From assembly GCA_049682815.1 (NCBI GenBank), contig JBAUII010000068.1:1-64000 (forward strand): DNA of 64,000 nt, read 5' to 3'. The notes beneath the pieces were generated by a model. It was not told the origin of the DNA. It saw nothing but the letters and a program-made list of their open reading frames with translations, and did not search any database. Positions 8,407-17,877 of the stretch are shown piece after piece (position 1 is the first letter of the stretch; every line of letters begins with the position of its first letter). The stretch comes from DASWID01 sp049682815 (lineage in GTDB: Bacteria > Desulfobacterota_D > UBA1144 > Nemesobacterales > CSP1-2). Position numbers and translations under genes: made by a program.

Positions 8407-9843
8407 ATGAGTAAAGAAATGAAATCAACACAAGTTGCCGTTATAGGTGGTGGACCAGGTGGTTATCCCGCCGCTTTCCTGGCTGCCGATCTTGGATTGA
8501 AGGTGACTTTAATCGACAACGAAGCTAACCCGGGAGGGGTATGCCTTTACCGCGGGTGCATACCTTCCAAGGCGCTGTTACATGCTGCAAGAGTGATAAC
8601 CGAAGCAAAGGAGGCGTCAAACTGGGGGATCGGCTTTTTGGAGCCTGTTATAGATATCGATAAACTTCGTAATTGGAAGGATAACGTGGTTCAAAAGATG
8701 ACGGGCGGGCTCGGTCAGCTATCAAAGCATCGGAGGATCACCTACATACAGGGTCACGCCAAATTCTCGGATAAGAAGACTCTAAAGATACAGAATCAAA
8801 ATGGAAGCGAATTATTAAGCTTCGAGAATGCAATCATAGCTACCGGTTCGCGCCCTGCCAATCTTCCCAATCTTCCAATCGATTCTCGGCGCATACTCGA
8901 TTCTACAACTGGGTTGGAATTGCCGGAAATTCCCAAGAATATGCTTATAGTGGGAGGAGGCTACATAGGGCTTGAACTCGGAACCGTCTATGCGGCGCTT
9001 GGCACGAAGGTCTCTGTTGTGGAAATGACATCAGGTTTAATGCCGGGTGTTGATCGGGACCTTGTCTTGGTTCTTTCAAAGAGGTTGGAGAAGATTTTTG
9101 AGTCCATCATGCTGGACACCAAGGTAGTCGATATGAATGAAGAGAAATCTGGAATGAGGGTCAAACTTGAGGGCTCCAATGTTAAAGGCAGCGAACAGAT
9201 ATTCGATAAGGTTCTGGTCTCGGTCGGAAGAAGGCCGAATTCTGAGAGTCTCGGTCTGGAAAATACGCGTATAAAAACCGATCCGGAAGGCTTCATCGAG
9301 GTTGACGAGCAGCGAAGGACTTCTGAACCCACGATATTTGCGATAGGGGATGTTGCGGGCGAGCCGATGCTGGCACACAAGGCAACGCATGAGGGTAGGG
9401 TAGCAGCAGAGGTGATTGCGGGATACAACGTCGCTTTTGAGCCCAATGCAATACCGGCGGTGGTATTCACAGACCCCGAGATAGCCTGGTGCGGTTTGAC
9501 TGAGACAAACGCGAAAACGGAAAATCGTCCGGTAAAAATTGCCCGGTTCCCTTGGGGGGCTTCCGGCAGGGCAACGACCCTGGATCGAAACGACGGAGTG
9601 ACCAAGCTGATAGTAGACCCGGAGACTGAACAGATCCTGGGAGTAGGTATTGTCGGAACAGGAGCCGGGGAATTGATCGCAGAGGGGGTATTGGCCGTCG
9701 AAATGGAAGCGAATGTGTCAGACCTTAAGTTGACGATACACCCTCATCCGACCCTTTCAGAGACGATTATGGAGTCCGCTGAGGTTTTTTTCGGACAGAG
9801 CACGCACATCTATCGTCCTAAAAAGATTAAAATGGAAAAGTGA
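8407..9843 (+). CDS. lpdA: Dihydrolipoyl dehydrogenase (E3), second copy
   Basis: A paralog of the lpd at 2558-3994, here directly behind aceF and so probably the E3 of the pyruvate dehydrogenase complex. From ATG 8407 it has 478 residues with IGGGPGGYPAAFLA (FAD), redox C46/C51 in GGVCLYRGCIPSK, the NAD motif VGGGYIGLELG, and the H447-E452 dyad in HPHPTLSE. An in-frame GTG at 8374 would add 11 residues that lie in a low-complexity intergenic stretch. ATG 8407 is preferred, with a weak GAAG upstream. The C-terminus runs a little past the dyad with a basic tail. The 137-base gap after aceF leaves room for separate transcription. Confidence 0.95.
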   Translation: MSKEMKSTQVAVIGGGPGGYPAAFLAADLGLKVTLIDNEANPGGVCLYRGCIPSKALLHAARVITEAKEASNWGIGFLEPVIDIDKLRNWKDNVVQKMTGGLGQLSKHRRITYIQGHAKFSDKKTLKIQNQNGSELLSFENAIIATGSRPANLPNLPIDSRRILDSTTGLELPEIPKNMLIVGGGYIGLELGTVYAALGTKVSVVEMTSGLMPGVDRDLVLVLSKRLEKIFESIMLDTKVVDMNEEKSGMRVKLEGSNVKGSEQIFDKVLVSVGRRPNSESLGLENTRIKTDPEGFIEVDEQRRTSEPTIFAIGDVAGEPMLAHKATHEGRVAAEVIAGYNVAFEPNAIPAVVFTDPEIAWCGLTETNAKTENRPVKIARFPWGASGRATTLDRNDGVTKLIVDPETEQILGVGIVGTGAGELIAEGVLAVEMEANVSDLKLTIHPHPTLSETIMESAEVFFGQSTHIYRPKKIKMEK

Positions 9844-9963
9844 TATATTGCGTGGATAGCCTTTGGTTAAGTAAGCTTTCCCATAAATTAAATCCTTCAC
9901 GTATCTTCGTGGAGTCAGGCACTGTAGTGACATAATCCGTATCTTATGCGAGAATCGTTTTCG

Positions 9964-9992
9964 TTGAATTTTTTGTGTGTGAATAATATAAT
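9964..9992 (+). promoter_or_regulatory. Sigma70-type promoter for the sensor kinase gene
   Basis: TTGAAT at 9964-9969 and a perfect TATAAT at 9987-9992, separated by 17 bases, 77 bases upstream of the kinase start codon. Read by eye, not tested. Confidence 0.6.
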
Positions 9993-10069
9993 ATATGGTC
10001 ACGTCATTCTTTTTTCTGGGGGATGCTTACTCAAAGCAAGTTCCCGAAAAAAATTAGGAAATTAACGGC

Positions 10070-13000
10070 ATGAGGTGGGTCTCCGAAAATAAGGTTTACT
10101 TCCGGTTCGGAATTTCCGTACTTTGTCTAGTCATAATCGTCTTCTTATCCTACCGGTCTACGTCCCAACAAATTAAGAATGAAGCTGCAGAAGATCAAAC
10201 ATATGAGGCACTTATAAAACTCCAACTTATATTCTCATATCTAAAAGATGCCGAAAGCGGAGCACGGGGCTATGTTATCACTGGGATAGAATCCAATCTG
10301 GAGCAGTATTTTCATGCACAACAGAAAATTGAAAGGGAAATTAGTGAAACTCGCCGCGCCTTAGGCGATAGTCCGAGCTTACTTTTGAACTTAGTTCGCC
10401 TTGAATCTCTGATTTCGGAAAGACTAAATTTGATTAACCAGACTATTGAGCTTAGGAAGAAATATGGATTTGAGGCAGCAAAGCAATTGTTAATGAAAGG
10501 TAGAGGAAATGAACTTTCGGATTATATCCGAGATGCGATCAATCAGATCGAGAACGAAGGAATCACGTTGTTGAGAAGTCGAGTGGGTGAAGAAGAGGAA
10601 AGTAAAAGACTCATGATCTTGGTCTATGCGGTGGGAATCCTTCTGGCTATTCTATTCGCCGGATTATCAATCACCACCATCAGACGCGACCTCACCAAGC
10701 ACAGGCAGGCTGAGACAGAACACCAAACTCGTGAAAAGCATCAGCAAGCCCTGGTTGAACTAGGTCAAGTTGCACTAGGAGGTACCGACCTCTTAATGCT
10801 GATGAATGAGGCTGTATCGCAGGTTGCCAAAACCCTTGAGGTAGAATATGTCAAGATTTTGGAGCTCCAACCAGACAGCGACTCTTTGCTGCTTCGAGCG
10901 GGTGTGGGATGGAAAGATGGATTAGTAGGCCATGCGACGATTGGTGTAGGTGTTGAATCGCAGGGGGGCTTTACTCTCGTTTCCAAAGAGCCAGTGATTA
11001 TGGATGACATTATCAAGGAAAACAGATTTTCTGCGCCGCCACTGCTCAAAGATCATAATGTAGCGAGTGGCATAAGCACAACCATCCATGGTAAGGAAGG
11101 GCCCTATGGGGTATTGGGCGCTCACAGCGTAAGCAAAAGGACATACACGAAAGATGAAATTCACTTTCTTCAGTCTGTTGCAAATTTGATTTCTGAGGCG
11201 GTTGAGCGCAATCGCGTTCAAGATGAGCTAAGGATAACAAATAGTATTATGGAATCGGTTAATAAGTCGTCTAAACTTGTTGGTGTTTTTGAAACTGCGA
11301 TAGATAGGGTTTTGGAATTAACGGATATAAACATAGTCGGTATATATTTAATAGATGAAGCTACAAATGAGGCAGTACTTGAGGCTCACAGGGGATACAG
11401 TGGTGCATATATAGAGAGAGCGGGGAGGATACCATATCCTAAGGGTGTGACGTGGAAGGTTATCGGCACAGGTGAGACCTATGTCGTCCAGGATGTGTCG
11501 ATTGATCCATACGTTGGCGAAGCCGGTAGGGACGGTGGGTTTCAAAGCTTTCTGTCCGTGCCGATAAAAGTAGGAGAGAGAGCGATAGGTGCTATACATT
11601 TTCATAGCTTCAAGAGGAATTATTTTGGCAGAAGGGAGATAGACCTTCTCAATTCTATAGGGACACAGATTGCAATAGCGGTATCGAAGGCAAAACAGAC
11701 TGAGGACTTGAAGTTAATCAATGAAGATCTACATACTCTAAATGTAATAACTACATCTGTTCATAAGTCTTTAAATCTTGAAGAGGTATTAAATATTGCT
11801 CTGGACAAGGTGGTGGAGATAACCGAGTTTGATATCATCATGGTTTATCTTGTGGATGACGAAACTAACGAGGCGGTGCTAAAGGTACACAGGGGTCTTA
11901 CAGAAGACTATATAGAGAGGGCAGGGAGGATAGCATATCCAAAGGGTGTGACATGGAGGGTTATCAAGTCGGGCGAGCCTCACTATAGTGAAGATGTTCA
12001 AAAAGACCCTGACCTTGGTCCTGCCGGTAAGGCATTGGGTCACCATACTCACGTGTCAGTGCCTATGATACAGGAAAATAAAACAATAGGCGTAGTAAAT
12101 TTTGCAAGTCGAAGGGTGTTAGGGCTTAGTTCGCGAGATATAAATCTCCTCAATGCCATAGGGAATCAAATTGGGACATCAATGGTGCAGGCATCATTGT
12201 ATGAAAGATCCCAGAAGCAATCAGAAGAGTTAAGAGGACTATATAGGGATTTGGATGAGAGACGTAAAGACTTGGAAATAGTAAATACTATAACTCAAGC
12301 TGTGCATAAGTCCCTCGACTTGATGGAGATCTATGAGATTGCTCTGGATTCGGTTGTTGATCTAGAAGATGTGGATATGGCAATGATTTATTTAGTGGAC
12401 GAAGATAGAAAAGAGGCTATTCTCCAGGCCCAGAGAAATCTTCCCCAGGATTACATAAATCGGGCGGGGAGGATACCATATCTCAAAGGAACTACCTGGC
12501 ATGTTATTAACAAGGGGGAAGTAGTCCATATTGAAGATATACAGAAAGATCCAACGGTCGGTCCTGCGGGTAGAGAGATAGGACATCATAGTGCATTAGG
12601 GATACCATTAAAAATAGAGGAGAAAGTTATAGGAGTGTTCTGGTTTCTGAGTTATAGGGAACATAAATTTGATAAGCAAGAGATAGATCTACTTTCTTCT
12701 ATCGGAGATCAAATCGCTACAGCCATAGCAAAGGCAAAACTTTACCAAGACTCTAATAGGAGGCATGAGCAGATTGAGTTAGTGTATGAGCTTTCAAAGT
12801 CCCTAAATATGGATCTTTCCCTCGATGTAGTCCTAAGTAAGATAATCGAAGTTGCAAGGCAATTAGTAAAGGCTCGTTATTCCGCATTGGCAATATTTGA
12901 TGAAAATAACAAAATAAGCCGATTTACCACTAACCTAACGCCTGAAGAGATCAATTTAATTGGAACGTTACCTGAGGGGAAGGGTCTCTTGGGAGAGTTA

Positions 13001-14008
13001 TTCAGAGACGGTAAATTATTGCGTTTGGACGATATCACAAAGCACCCCAGAGCCGTTGGATTTCCCCCTAATCACCCTCCTATGAAAACCCTTTTGGGTG
13101 CACCTATTATAATGAAAGGACATACCATAGGCGCCCTTTACTTAACAGAAAAGGAAGGTGGTATGCCATTTGACAAGGATGACGCGGAACTCGTCGGGAC
13201 CCTTTGCTCTGCAGCAGGGATTTCATTAGAGAATGCAAGGCTGTTTAAGAAGATTGCCGACTCGGAAAGTGAATTAAAAGAGGCGAATGAGAGACTCTTG
13301 GAACTCGACGAAATGAAAGACGAATTTATATCGATGGCATCACACGAGCTCAGGACTCCTCTAACCGCCATCAACTCCTTCATTTCTATGCTGTTAGACG
13401 GGGACTACGGCAGTCTACCCCCGGAAGCAGTGGAAGCATTGGCAGACATGAATACGGCTGCAAAACGATTAATAGGTTTGACTAATTATATGCTGGACGT
13501 ATCAAGGATTGAGGAGGGAAGATTACAATTCAAAATATTCGATTTCGATATTGGGGAAGTTTGTGAAAAGGTAATAAATGACCTAACACCTATAGCCGAG
13601 GGGAAAGGGCTAACGATAGAATACCAGAAACCACCGTTGGGAGGAACGCTGCTGGTGTCAGGCGACAAGTTTAGAGTTGAACAGATTATTGTTAACCTTA
13701 TCGACAATGCTTTGAAATATACGGATAGCGGGAGCGTCGCTATAAGTCACCACGATAATGGCCCCCTTATAACTACCCATGTGATTGATACAGGAATCGG
13801 AGTCCCACAACAACATCAAAAGCTTCTTTTTCAAAAGTTTCGTGCGGTACATCATTCGCTTTCGGACCAATATAAAGGGGGGACAGGCATGGGTCTCTAT
13901 ATATGCAAGCTGTTACTTAGTGAAATGAAGGGTGATATATTGCTCGAAAAAAGTGAATTGGGACAGGGAAGCACATTTTCCTTTTCCCTACCAAAAGCCA
14001 AGACCTAG
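10070..14008 (+). CDS. Membrane sensor histidine kinase with CHASE3 and five GAF-type domains
   Basis: The 1312 residues order as follows: a first membrane segment (about 12-28), a CHASE3-like extracytoplasmic domain with DAESGARGYVITG, a second membrane segment (about 180-200), five GAF-like domains (about 225-385, 385-560, 560-735, 735-905, 910-1075), a short coil, HisKA with phospho-acceptor H1092 in SHELRTPLTAI, and an HATPase domain with NLIDNALKY, DTGIGV and GGTGMGLYI. GAF domains 2-4 are clear internal repeats sharing a YIERAGRIPYPKGVTW-type motif. The protein would autophosphorylate on H1092 and pass phosphate to a regulator, probably one of the two encoded just downstream. The ligands are unknown. 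Confidence 0.92.
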   Translation: MRWVSENKVYFRFGISVLCLVIIVFLSYRSTSQQIKNEAAEDQTYEALIKLQLIFSYLKDAESGARGYVITGIESNLEQYFHAQQKIEREISETRRALGDSPSLLLNLVRLESLISERLNLINQTIELRKKYGFEAAKQLLMKGRGNELSDYIRDAINQIENEGITLLRSRVGEEEESKRLMILVYAVGILLAILFAGLSITTIRRDLTKHRQAETEHQTREKHQQALVELGQVALGGTDLLMLMNEAVSQVAKTLEVEYVKILELQPDSDSLLLRAGVGWKDGLVGHATIGVGVESQGGFTLVSKEPVIMDDIIKENRFSAPPLLKDHNVASGISTTIHGKEGPYGVLGAHSVSKRTYTKDEIHFLQSVANLISEAVERNRVQDELRITNSIMESVNKSSKLVGVFETAIDRVLELTDINIVGIYLIDEATNEAVLEAHRGYSGAYIERAGRIPYPKGVTWKVIGTGETYVVQDVSIDPYVGEAGRDGGFQSFLSVPIKVGERAIGAIHFHSFKRNYFGRREIDLLNSIGTQIAIAVSKAKQTEDLKLINEDLHTLNVITTSVHKSLNLEEVLNIALDKVVEITEFDIIMVYLVDDETNEAVLKVHRGLTEDYIERAGRIAYPKGVTWRVIKSGEPHYSEDVQKDPDLGPAGKALGHHTHVSVPMIQENKTIGVVNFASRRVLGLSSRDINLLNAIGNQIGTSMVQASLYERSQKQSEELRGLYRDLDERRKDLEIVNTITQAVHKSLDLMEIYEIALDSVVDLEDVDMAMIYLVDEDRKEAILQAQRNLPQDYINRAGRIPYLKGTTWHVINKGEVVHIEDIQKDPTVGPAGREIGHHSALGIPLKIEEKVIGVFWFLSYREHKFDKQEIDLLSSIGDQIATAIAKAKLYQDSNRRHEQIELVYELSKSLNMDLSLDVVLSKIIEVARQLVKARYSALAIFDENNKISRFTTNLTPEEINLIGTLPEGKGLLGELFRDGKLLRLDDITKHPRAVGFPPNHPPMKTLLGAPIIMKGHTIGALYLTEKEGGMPFDKDDAELVGTLCSAAGISLENARLFKKIADSESELKEANERLLELDEMKDEFISMASHELRTPLTAINSFISMLLDGDYGSLPPEAVEALADMNTAAKRLIGLTNYMLDVSRIEEGRLQFKIFDFDIGEVCEKVINDLTPIAEGKGLTIEYQKPPLGGTLLVSGDKFRVEQIIVNLIDNALKYTDSGSVAISHHDNGPLITTHVIDTGIGVPQQHQKLLFQKFRAVHHSLSDQYKGGTGMGLYICKLLLSEMKGDILLEKSELGQGSTFSFSLPKAKT

Positions 14009-14158
14009 GTTGATCTAGATTGATAACGCCTTTTAAAAATTGAGTAAGAACTGGAATCTTAAAGTTTTTATGAAGTATAAAACTTTTGGAAGGTTATAAG
14101 AGATGATGCATTAAGGGCTTCTTTGAGATAATATAAAATAGGAGGTGAAAGTTTTAAG

Positions 14159-14524
14159 ATGGCAAAAATTTTACTTGTTGAAGATGACGAGCTCCTCATT
14201 AAGGCATACAGAAGAAAGCTCGAGATAGCACAATATGAAGTAGAGACAGCCGTCGATGGGGTAGAAGGATTAGAAAAGGCAAAACAATTAAAACCAGATT
14301 TAATCCTACTTGACATTCTTATGCCCCGACTTAATGGAATAGAGGTCTTAAAAAGGATTAAGGCCGATCCTGAACTAAAAGCAATACCGGTTATAGCGCT
14401 CACCAACGTAGCAAGTAGTGAGAATACAGAGGAGTGCTTGCGGGCAGGATGTGTAAGTTACATTATTAAAAGTGGCACTATTCCCAGCGATGTTCTCAAG
14501 GAGGTCAAAAGAGTTCTGGAGTGA
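14159..14524 (+). CDS. Single-domain response regulator (receiver only)
   Basis: A 121-residue CheY-like receiver with acidic pair VEDD near the N-terminus, phospho-acceptor D52 in LILLDILMP, a T/S switch in ALTNVASS and a lysine in IIKSG. It has no output domain, so it acts by protein contact or as a phosphate relay. It is preceded by a strong AGGAGG-type site about 13 bases before ATG. Its stop overlaps the GTG of the next regulator (GTGA at 14521-14524), which implies coupled translation. It probably works with the sensor kinase immediately upstream. Confidence 0.93.
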   Translation: MAKILLVEDDELLIKAYRRKLEIAQYEVETAVDGVEGLEKAKQLKPDLILLDILMPRLNGIEVLKRIKADPELKAIPVIALTNVASSENTEECLRAGCVSYIIKSGTIPSDVLKEVKRVLE

Positions 14525-15147
14525 GGCTAAGCATGGAAGGTGCCGGAAAATTTAAAATCCTAATTATAGAAGACGACCCGATGATTCGGAAGGTATACCA
14601 TGATAAACTCACTAAAGAGGGTTATCATGTGGACCTTGCAAGTAATGGTGAGGAGGGGATTAATAAGGCATTGAATAGCAAGCCTGATTTAGTTCTTTTA
14701 GATTTAGTCCTTCCAAAAATAAATGGTTTTTACGTTTTATCTGAACTCAGAAAAAACCCCAAGACTCTGATTACACCCATCATAATTCTAAGTAACAGAG
14801 GTAGGGAAGATGAAATAGAAAAAGGGCTGAAGCTCGGGGCGGACGATTATCTTGTAAAGGTTTTCGCAACTCCGATGCATGTCGTAGAGAAAATTCAGAA
14901 ACACCTTGCAATGGCGAGATCGAGACCGTATAGCAGGCCCGGTGTTGGCAGCTACCGCGTAGCTATTGAACCTTCCAAGTTCGATGCCCCACATCTCGCA
15001 CACGATTTTGGCGTTAATGATTCATATTCCTGTAATCAATGTGGAAGTCAAATATTTTTAGAAATCACATATGATCACACCTTTTCAGGTTCTGGAAATC
15101 GCTTCTTCGCACAGTTTAGTTGTCCCAGGTGTAATAAGATCTATTAA
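14521..15147 (+). CDS. Response regulator with C-terminal zinc-ribbon-like tail
   Basis: The receiver domain occupies about residues 10-133 (IIEDDP, phospho-acceptor D61 in LVLLDLVLP, ADDYLVK). After a linker of about 35 residues comes a four-cysteine ribbon: C171/C174 (CNQC) and C201/C204 (CPRC), likely binding zinc. No standard DNA-binding or enzymatic output is present. The GTG start at 14521 overlaps the previous stop. ATG at 14533 is an alternative start. The ribbon may mediate protein or nucleic acid contact. The combination is uncommon and its role is not known. Confidence 0.85.
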   Translation: MRLSMEGAGKFKILIIEDDPMIRKVYHDKLTKEGYHVDLASNGEEGINKALNSKPDLVLLDLVLPKINGFYVLSELRKNPKTLITPIIILSNRGREDEIEKGLKLGADDYLVKVFATPMHVVEKIQKHLAMARSRPYSRPGVGSYRVAIEPSKFDAPHLAHDFGVNDSYSCNQCGSQIFLEITYDHTFSGSGNRFFAQFSCPRCNKIY

Positions 15148-15234
15148 GGACGAATAGTAACGAGGTAAAAATCTGGATTAAAACTATCCGCTGCGGGGTT
15201 TTAGGTTTTATTACATAAGGGAGTGTACCATCCA

Positions 15235-15903
15235 ATGATTCGAAATCTGGGAATCTCAATCCTCTTACTATCCACTTTTTTAATCCTCGTTTCACAGCCT
15301 GCGTCTGCAAAAGAGCCCGAAAATCTCCATACCTTAAAGCAGGCTGTAATCTTCTACCATGATTCCGGCGAATATAATTATGATCAGGAGGCGGTTGCGC
15401 AAAAAGCGCGTGATTATCTTGAGATGAGAATCAGTCAGGATACAAACAATCAAAAGTTAGCGATTGTTTTTGATATAGATGAAACGGCTCTCTCGAATTA
15501 CCAGCACATGCTGAAATTGAATTTCGGCAGGATCCCCCAACTTGTGGTTGAAGACATAGAAAAGGCTGAGGATCCTGCGATTGAAACTACCTTCAAGCTC
15601 TATGAATATGCAAAAGAGAAAGGGGTTGCGATATTCTTTATAACAGGTCGCCAAGAGAGGCTTAGAGACGCTACTCAAAAAAATCTTAAATCCGTAGGAT
15701 ACGTAGAGTGGGACGGCTTGTATCTTAAGCCAAATGATTACAAGGAAAAATCTGTGATCTCATATAAAAGCTCGACTAGAAAAAGGATTCAGGAAGAAGG
15801 GTACATTATAGTGGTTAACGTTGGAGATCAGTTCAGCGACCTGGCTGGAGGTTATGCCGAAAGGGTTTTTAAGCTTCCTAACCCATATTATTTTATTTCT
15901 TAA
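15235..15903 (+). CDS. Exported HAD-family acid phosphatase (class III-B type)
   Basis: A signal peptide covers residues 1-25 with a likely cut after PASA, so the protein works outside the cytoplasm. The HAD motifs are present: FDIDETALSN (nucleophile and acid aspartates), ITGRQER, a lysine in DYKEKS, and VGDQFSDL. These match the class B/P4-like acid phosphatases that strip phosphate from nucleotides or other phosphomonoesters. ATG 15235 is preferred over the GTG at 15223 because GGGAG at about 15219-15223 sits at the right distance. There is no lipobox cysteine at the cut site, so it is probably soluble rather than a lipoprotein. Confidence 0.88.
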   Translation: MIRNLGISILLLSTFLILVSQPASAKEPENLHTLKQAVIFYHDSGEYNYDQEAVAQKARDYLEMRISQDTNNQKLAIVFDIDETALSNYQHMLKLNFGRIPQLVVEDIEKAEDPAIETTFKLYEYAKEKGVAIFFITGRQERLRDATQKNLKSVGYVEWDGLYLKPNDYKEKSVISYKSSTRKRIQEEGYIIVVNVGDQFSDLAGGYAERVFKLPNPYYFIS

Positions 15904-15994
15904 TGAATCATATTCCATTATCTATTCTGGTAACTCATGTAATCCGAGCTTCGAAAACCTCGGCTATCGATGATGTGATAGATCATTTACATAC

Positions 15995-16903
15995 TTAAGC
16001 TGAATGAGAATTCATCATTTCGACAATCTCTTCTAACATGACTTCAGCGTTTTCCATACAGTCGTGTCTTGCATTTGGAACAACTCTCAACCTTATGTTT
16101 TTGTTTCCCGCCTCTTTACCTATTTTTACAAGCTCCTCAACCTCCCACTGATCGACGATGAAATCATTTTCGCCCCTTAAGAAAAGGATCGGTGTTTTGA
16201 TTTTAGGAACATGTTTATGTGCCATAGCACCGTATGCGTGCGGCCCCATCATAAACCACCAGGTCTTATAGGTAAAGATTTCGTTATTCGTGGGCTCGGG
16301 CGTAGGACCCTTGGCCCTATAAACAACAAATATCTCGTCCCGCTTACTGTTGTAGGGATCGTCTCCTAGAACAGATTTCGCGGTTTCGTATATTTCTTCG
16401 TATGTCGGTGATCCTCCCCACTTTTCCAAACGGGCCCTCTGTGCTTCAGAAGTTGCATAATGAATTCCTTCCAACACGAGTCCCCTCACGTTTTGAGGAC
16501 TTCTACTTGCTGTCCAGTAGGCAAGCATGCTGGCGCCCAGGCTGTAACCAAGGATATAGATATTTTTAAACCCAGTTTCATCGAGAAAATTAAGCGCGGC
16601 ATCGATATCCATCAGAGTGTCATCGAAGATACCCTTTCCGGTAAACTGTCCCGCGAAAGCAAGCCTGGTGTTTAGGGACATAGAACCAAATCCCCGCTCG
16701 AGCAGGGCATGGGGCAGGAGGCGAGGAGTTCCCCTTGCAAGAAAGTGACCCAACAAGCCATGAATTTGGAGCAAAATCGGCTTGTCAAGGATTTCCTCTA
16801 TTTTGACGTAATCCTTGGTGACCAATAGGCTGCTAAGAAAATTCCCATCCGAAGCTCGAAGCCTTATCAATTTCTGTTTCTCGCGGACTTTTGACTCAGT
16901 CAT
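15995..16903 (-). CDS. Alpha/beta hydrolase, active-site serine intact
   Basis: A 302-residue alpha/beta-hydrolase-fold protein. The nucleophile elbow is GYSLG with S121, the oxyanion strand shows QIHGLLGH, and a C-terminal histidine lies in NARHD. The acid is probably the aspartate in RGENDFIVDQW. It is about 38 bases behind a paralog on the same strand (16942-17856) and behind an SDR, forming a three-gene leftward operon. The substrate is unknown; esterase or acyl hydrolase activity is a family-level guess. Confidence 0.85.
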   Translation of the reverse strand: MTESKVREKQKLIRLRASDGNFLSSLLVTKDYVKIEEILDKPILLQIHGLLGHFLARGTPRLLPHALLERGFGSMSLNTRLAFAGQFTGKGIFDDTLMDIDAALNFLDETGFKNIYILGYSLGASMLAYWTASRSPQNVRGLVLEGIHYATSEAQRARLEKWGGSPTYEEIYETAKSVLGDDPYNSKRDEIFVVYRAKGPTPEPTNNEIFTYKTWWFMMGPHAYGAMAHKHVPKIKTPILFLRGENDFIVDQWEVEELVKIGKEAGNKNIRLRVVPNARHDCMENAEVMLEEIVEMMNSHSA

Positions 16904-16941
16904 ATTTCTGCTTTACAGGAGCTTATTTGATGCCTTGATAT

Positions 16942-17856
16942 TTAGAACCTTTCGCCTAACCATTCAATAATTGCTTGTGCCAGTTCCTCATGTTTTCCGT
17001 CAAATGAATGGTTAGCATCGATATTCACATGTGTCACATCTTTATTGCCGCTACGCTTAGCTATTTCGCAAAGATCCTCAGATTCTCGACCCTCGATTAT
17101 TTCATCCTTCGACGCATGAACAAAGAGTATAGGCGTATGTTTAACATTTCCAACCTGTTTATAGGCCTTAGCGCCTTCAGCCTCCGGGCCGGCAAGAGCC
17201 CACCACGTTTTCAACGTGTAAATCTCGGTATGTTCGGGGAGGCTCGTAGGTCCATGAGCCTTTTTTACTACTATGGTCTCGTCATGGACGCGCTCTACTT
17301 TATCACCGAGCTCAATGATTCTTCGTGCCTTTTCATAGACCTCATCATAACTTGGCTCGCTCCCAAAACGTTCCCATCTTCTACGGATAGTATCAGGCAT
17401 TGAAAATGGGGTCGCGATCGCTATTGCCCCACTTAAATCGGGATATCTTTCAATGTCGTTTCTCCGCGCGCAGTATCTCAATGCTATACATCCGCCAAGT
17501 CCATGACCCGCAATGATAATTTTCTTGTAACCAATATTTCTAAGATACTCGCAGACTCCATCGATTTGAGGAATAGCATCATCGAATATTCCAAAACCAA
17601 AAAAAAGTCCAAGATTTGCGAGAAGTGTGTTCATTGTAACGGAGGAGAAATCGTTATCAGCAAGTATGCTTGGGAGGTAGTGTTCTGTCTCATCAAGGAG
17701 GTTTCCAAGGATCCCGTGAAGACGAACAATCACAGGTTTATGTTCCCGGTGATTTAAATGAGTATCTATATGGTAATGAAGGGCGTCAATCTTATGAGAG
17801 TTGAAAGGTATGGATATAATCGTGCCTGAGTATTCTTCTATATTGTCGAAATTCAC
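16942..17856 (-). CDS. Alpha/beta hydrolase paralog with Ser-to-Gly change at the nucleophile
   Basis: This 304-residue protein is a full-length paralog of its downstream neighbour, sharing the HGILGN strand, the GIFDD segment, the KTWWALAGPEA region and the terminal histidine (DANHSFDG). At the nucleophile elbow it reads AGHGLGG, so position 119 is glycine where the neighbour has S121 in GYSLG. The classical serine mechanism should therefore be lost, suggesting a pseudoenzyme partner, a binding protein, or a different chemistry. The start is GTG at 17856, 21 bases after the SDR stop. Confidence 0.8.
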   Translation of the reverse strand: MNFDNIEEYSGTIISIPFNSHKIDALHYHIDTHLNHREHKPVIVRLHGILGNLLDETEHYLPSILADNDFSSVTMNTLLANLGLFFGFGIFDDAIPQIDGVCEYLRNIGYKKIIIAGHGLGGCIALRYCARRNDIERYPDLSGAIAIATPFSMPDTIRRRWERFGSEPSYDEVYEKARRIIELGDKVERVHDETIVVKKAHGPTSLPEHTEIYTLKTWWALAGPEAEGAKAYKQVGNVKHTPILFVHASKDEIIEGRESEDLCEIAKRSGNKDVTHVNIDANHSFDGKHEELAQAIIEWLGERF

Positions 17857-17877
17857 TTACTCTAACCCCCGATGTCC

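Noticed and set aside
8988..9605. 205-codon minus-strand frame
   Set aside because: Shadow of the second lpd gene; Ser/Ala-rich composition typical of an antisense reading and no family pattern.
15944..15964. CCGAG ... CTCGG hairpin between convergent genes as a terminator
   Set aside because: Only a 5-bp stem with a 10-base loop and no T run on either side.
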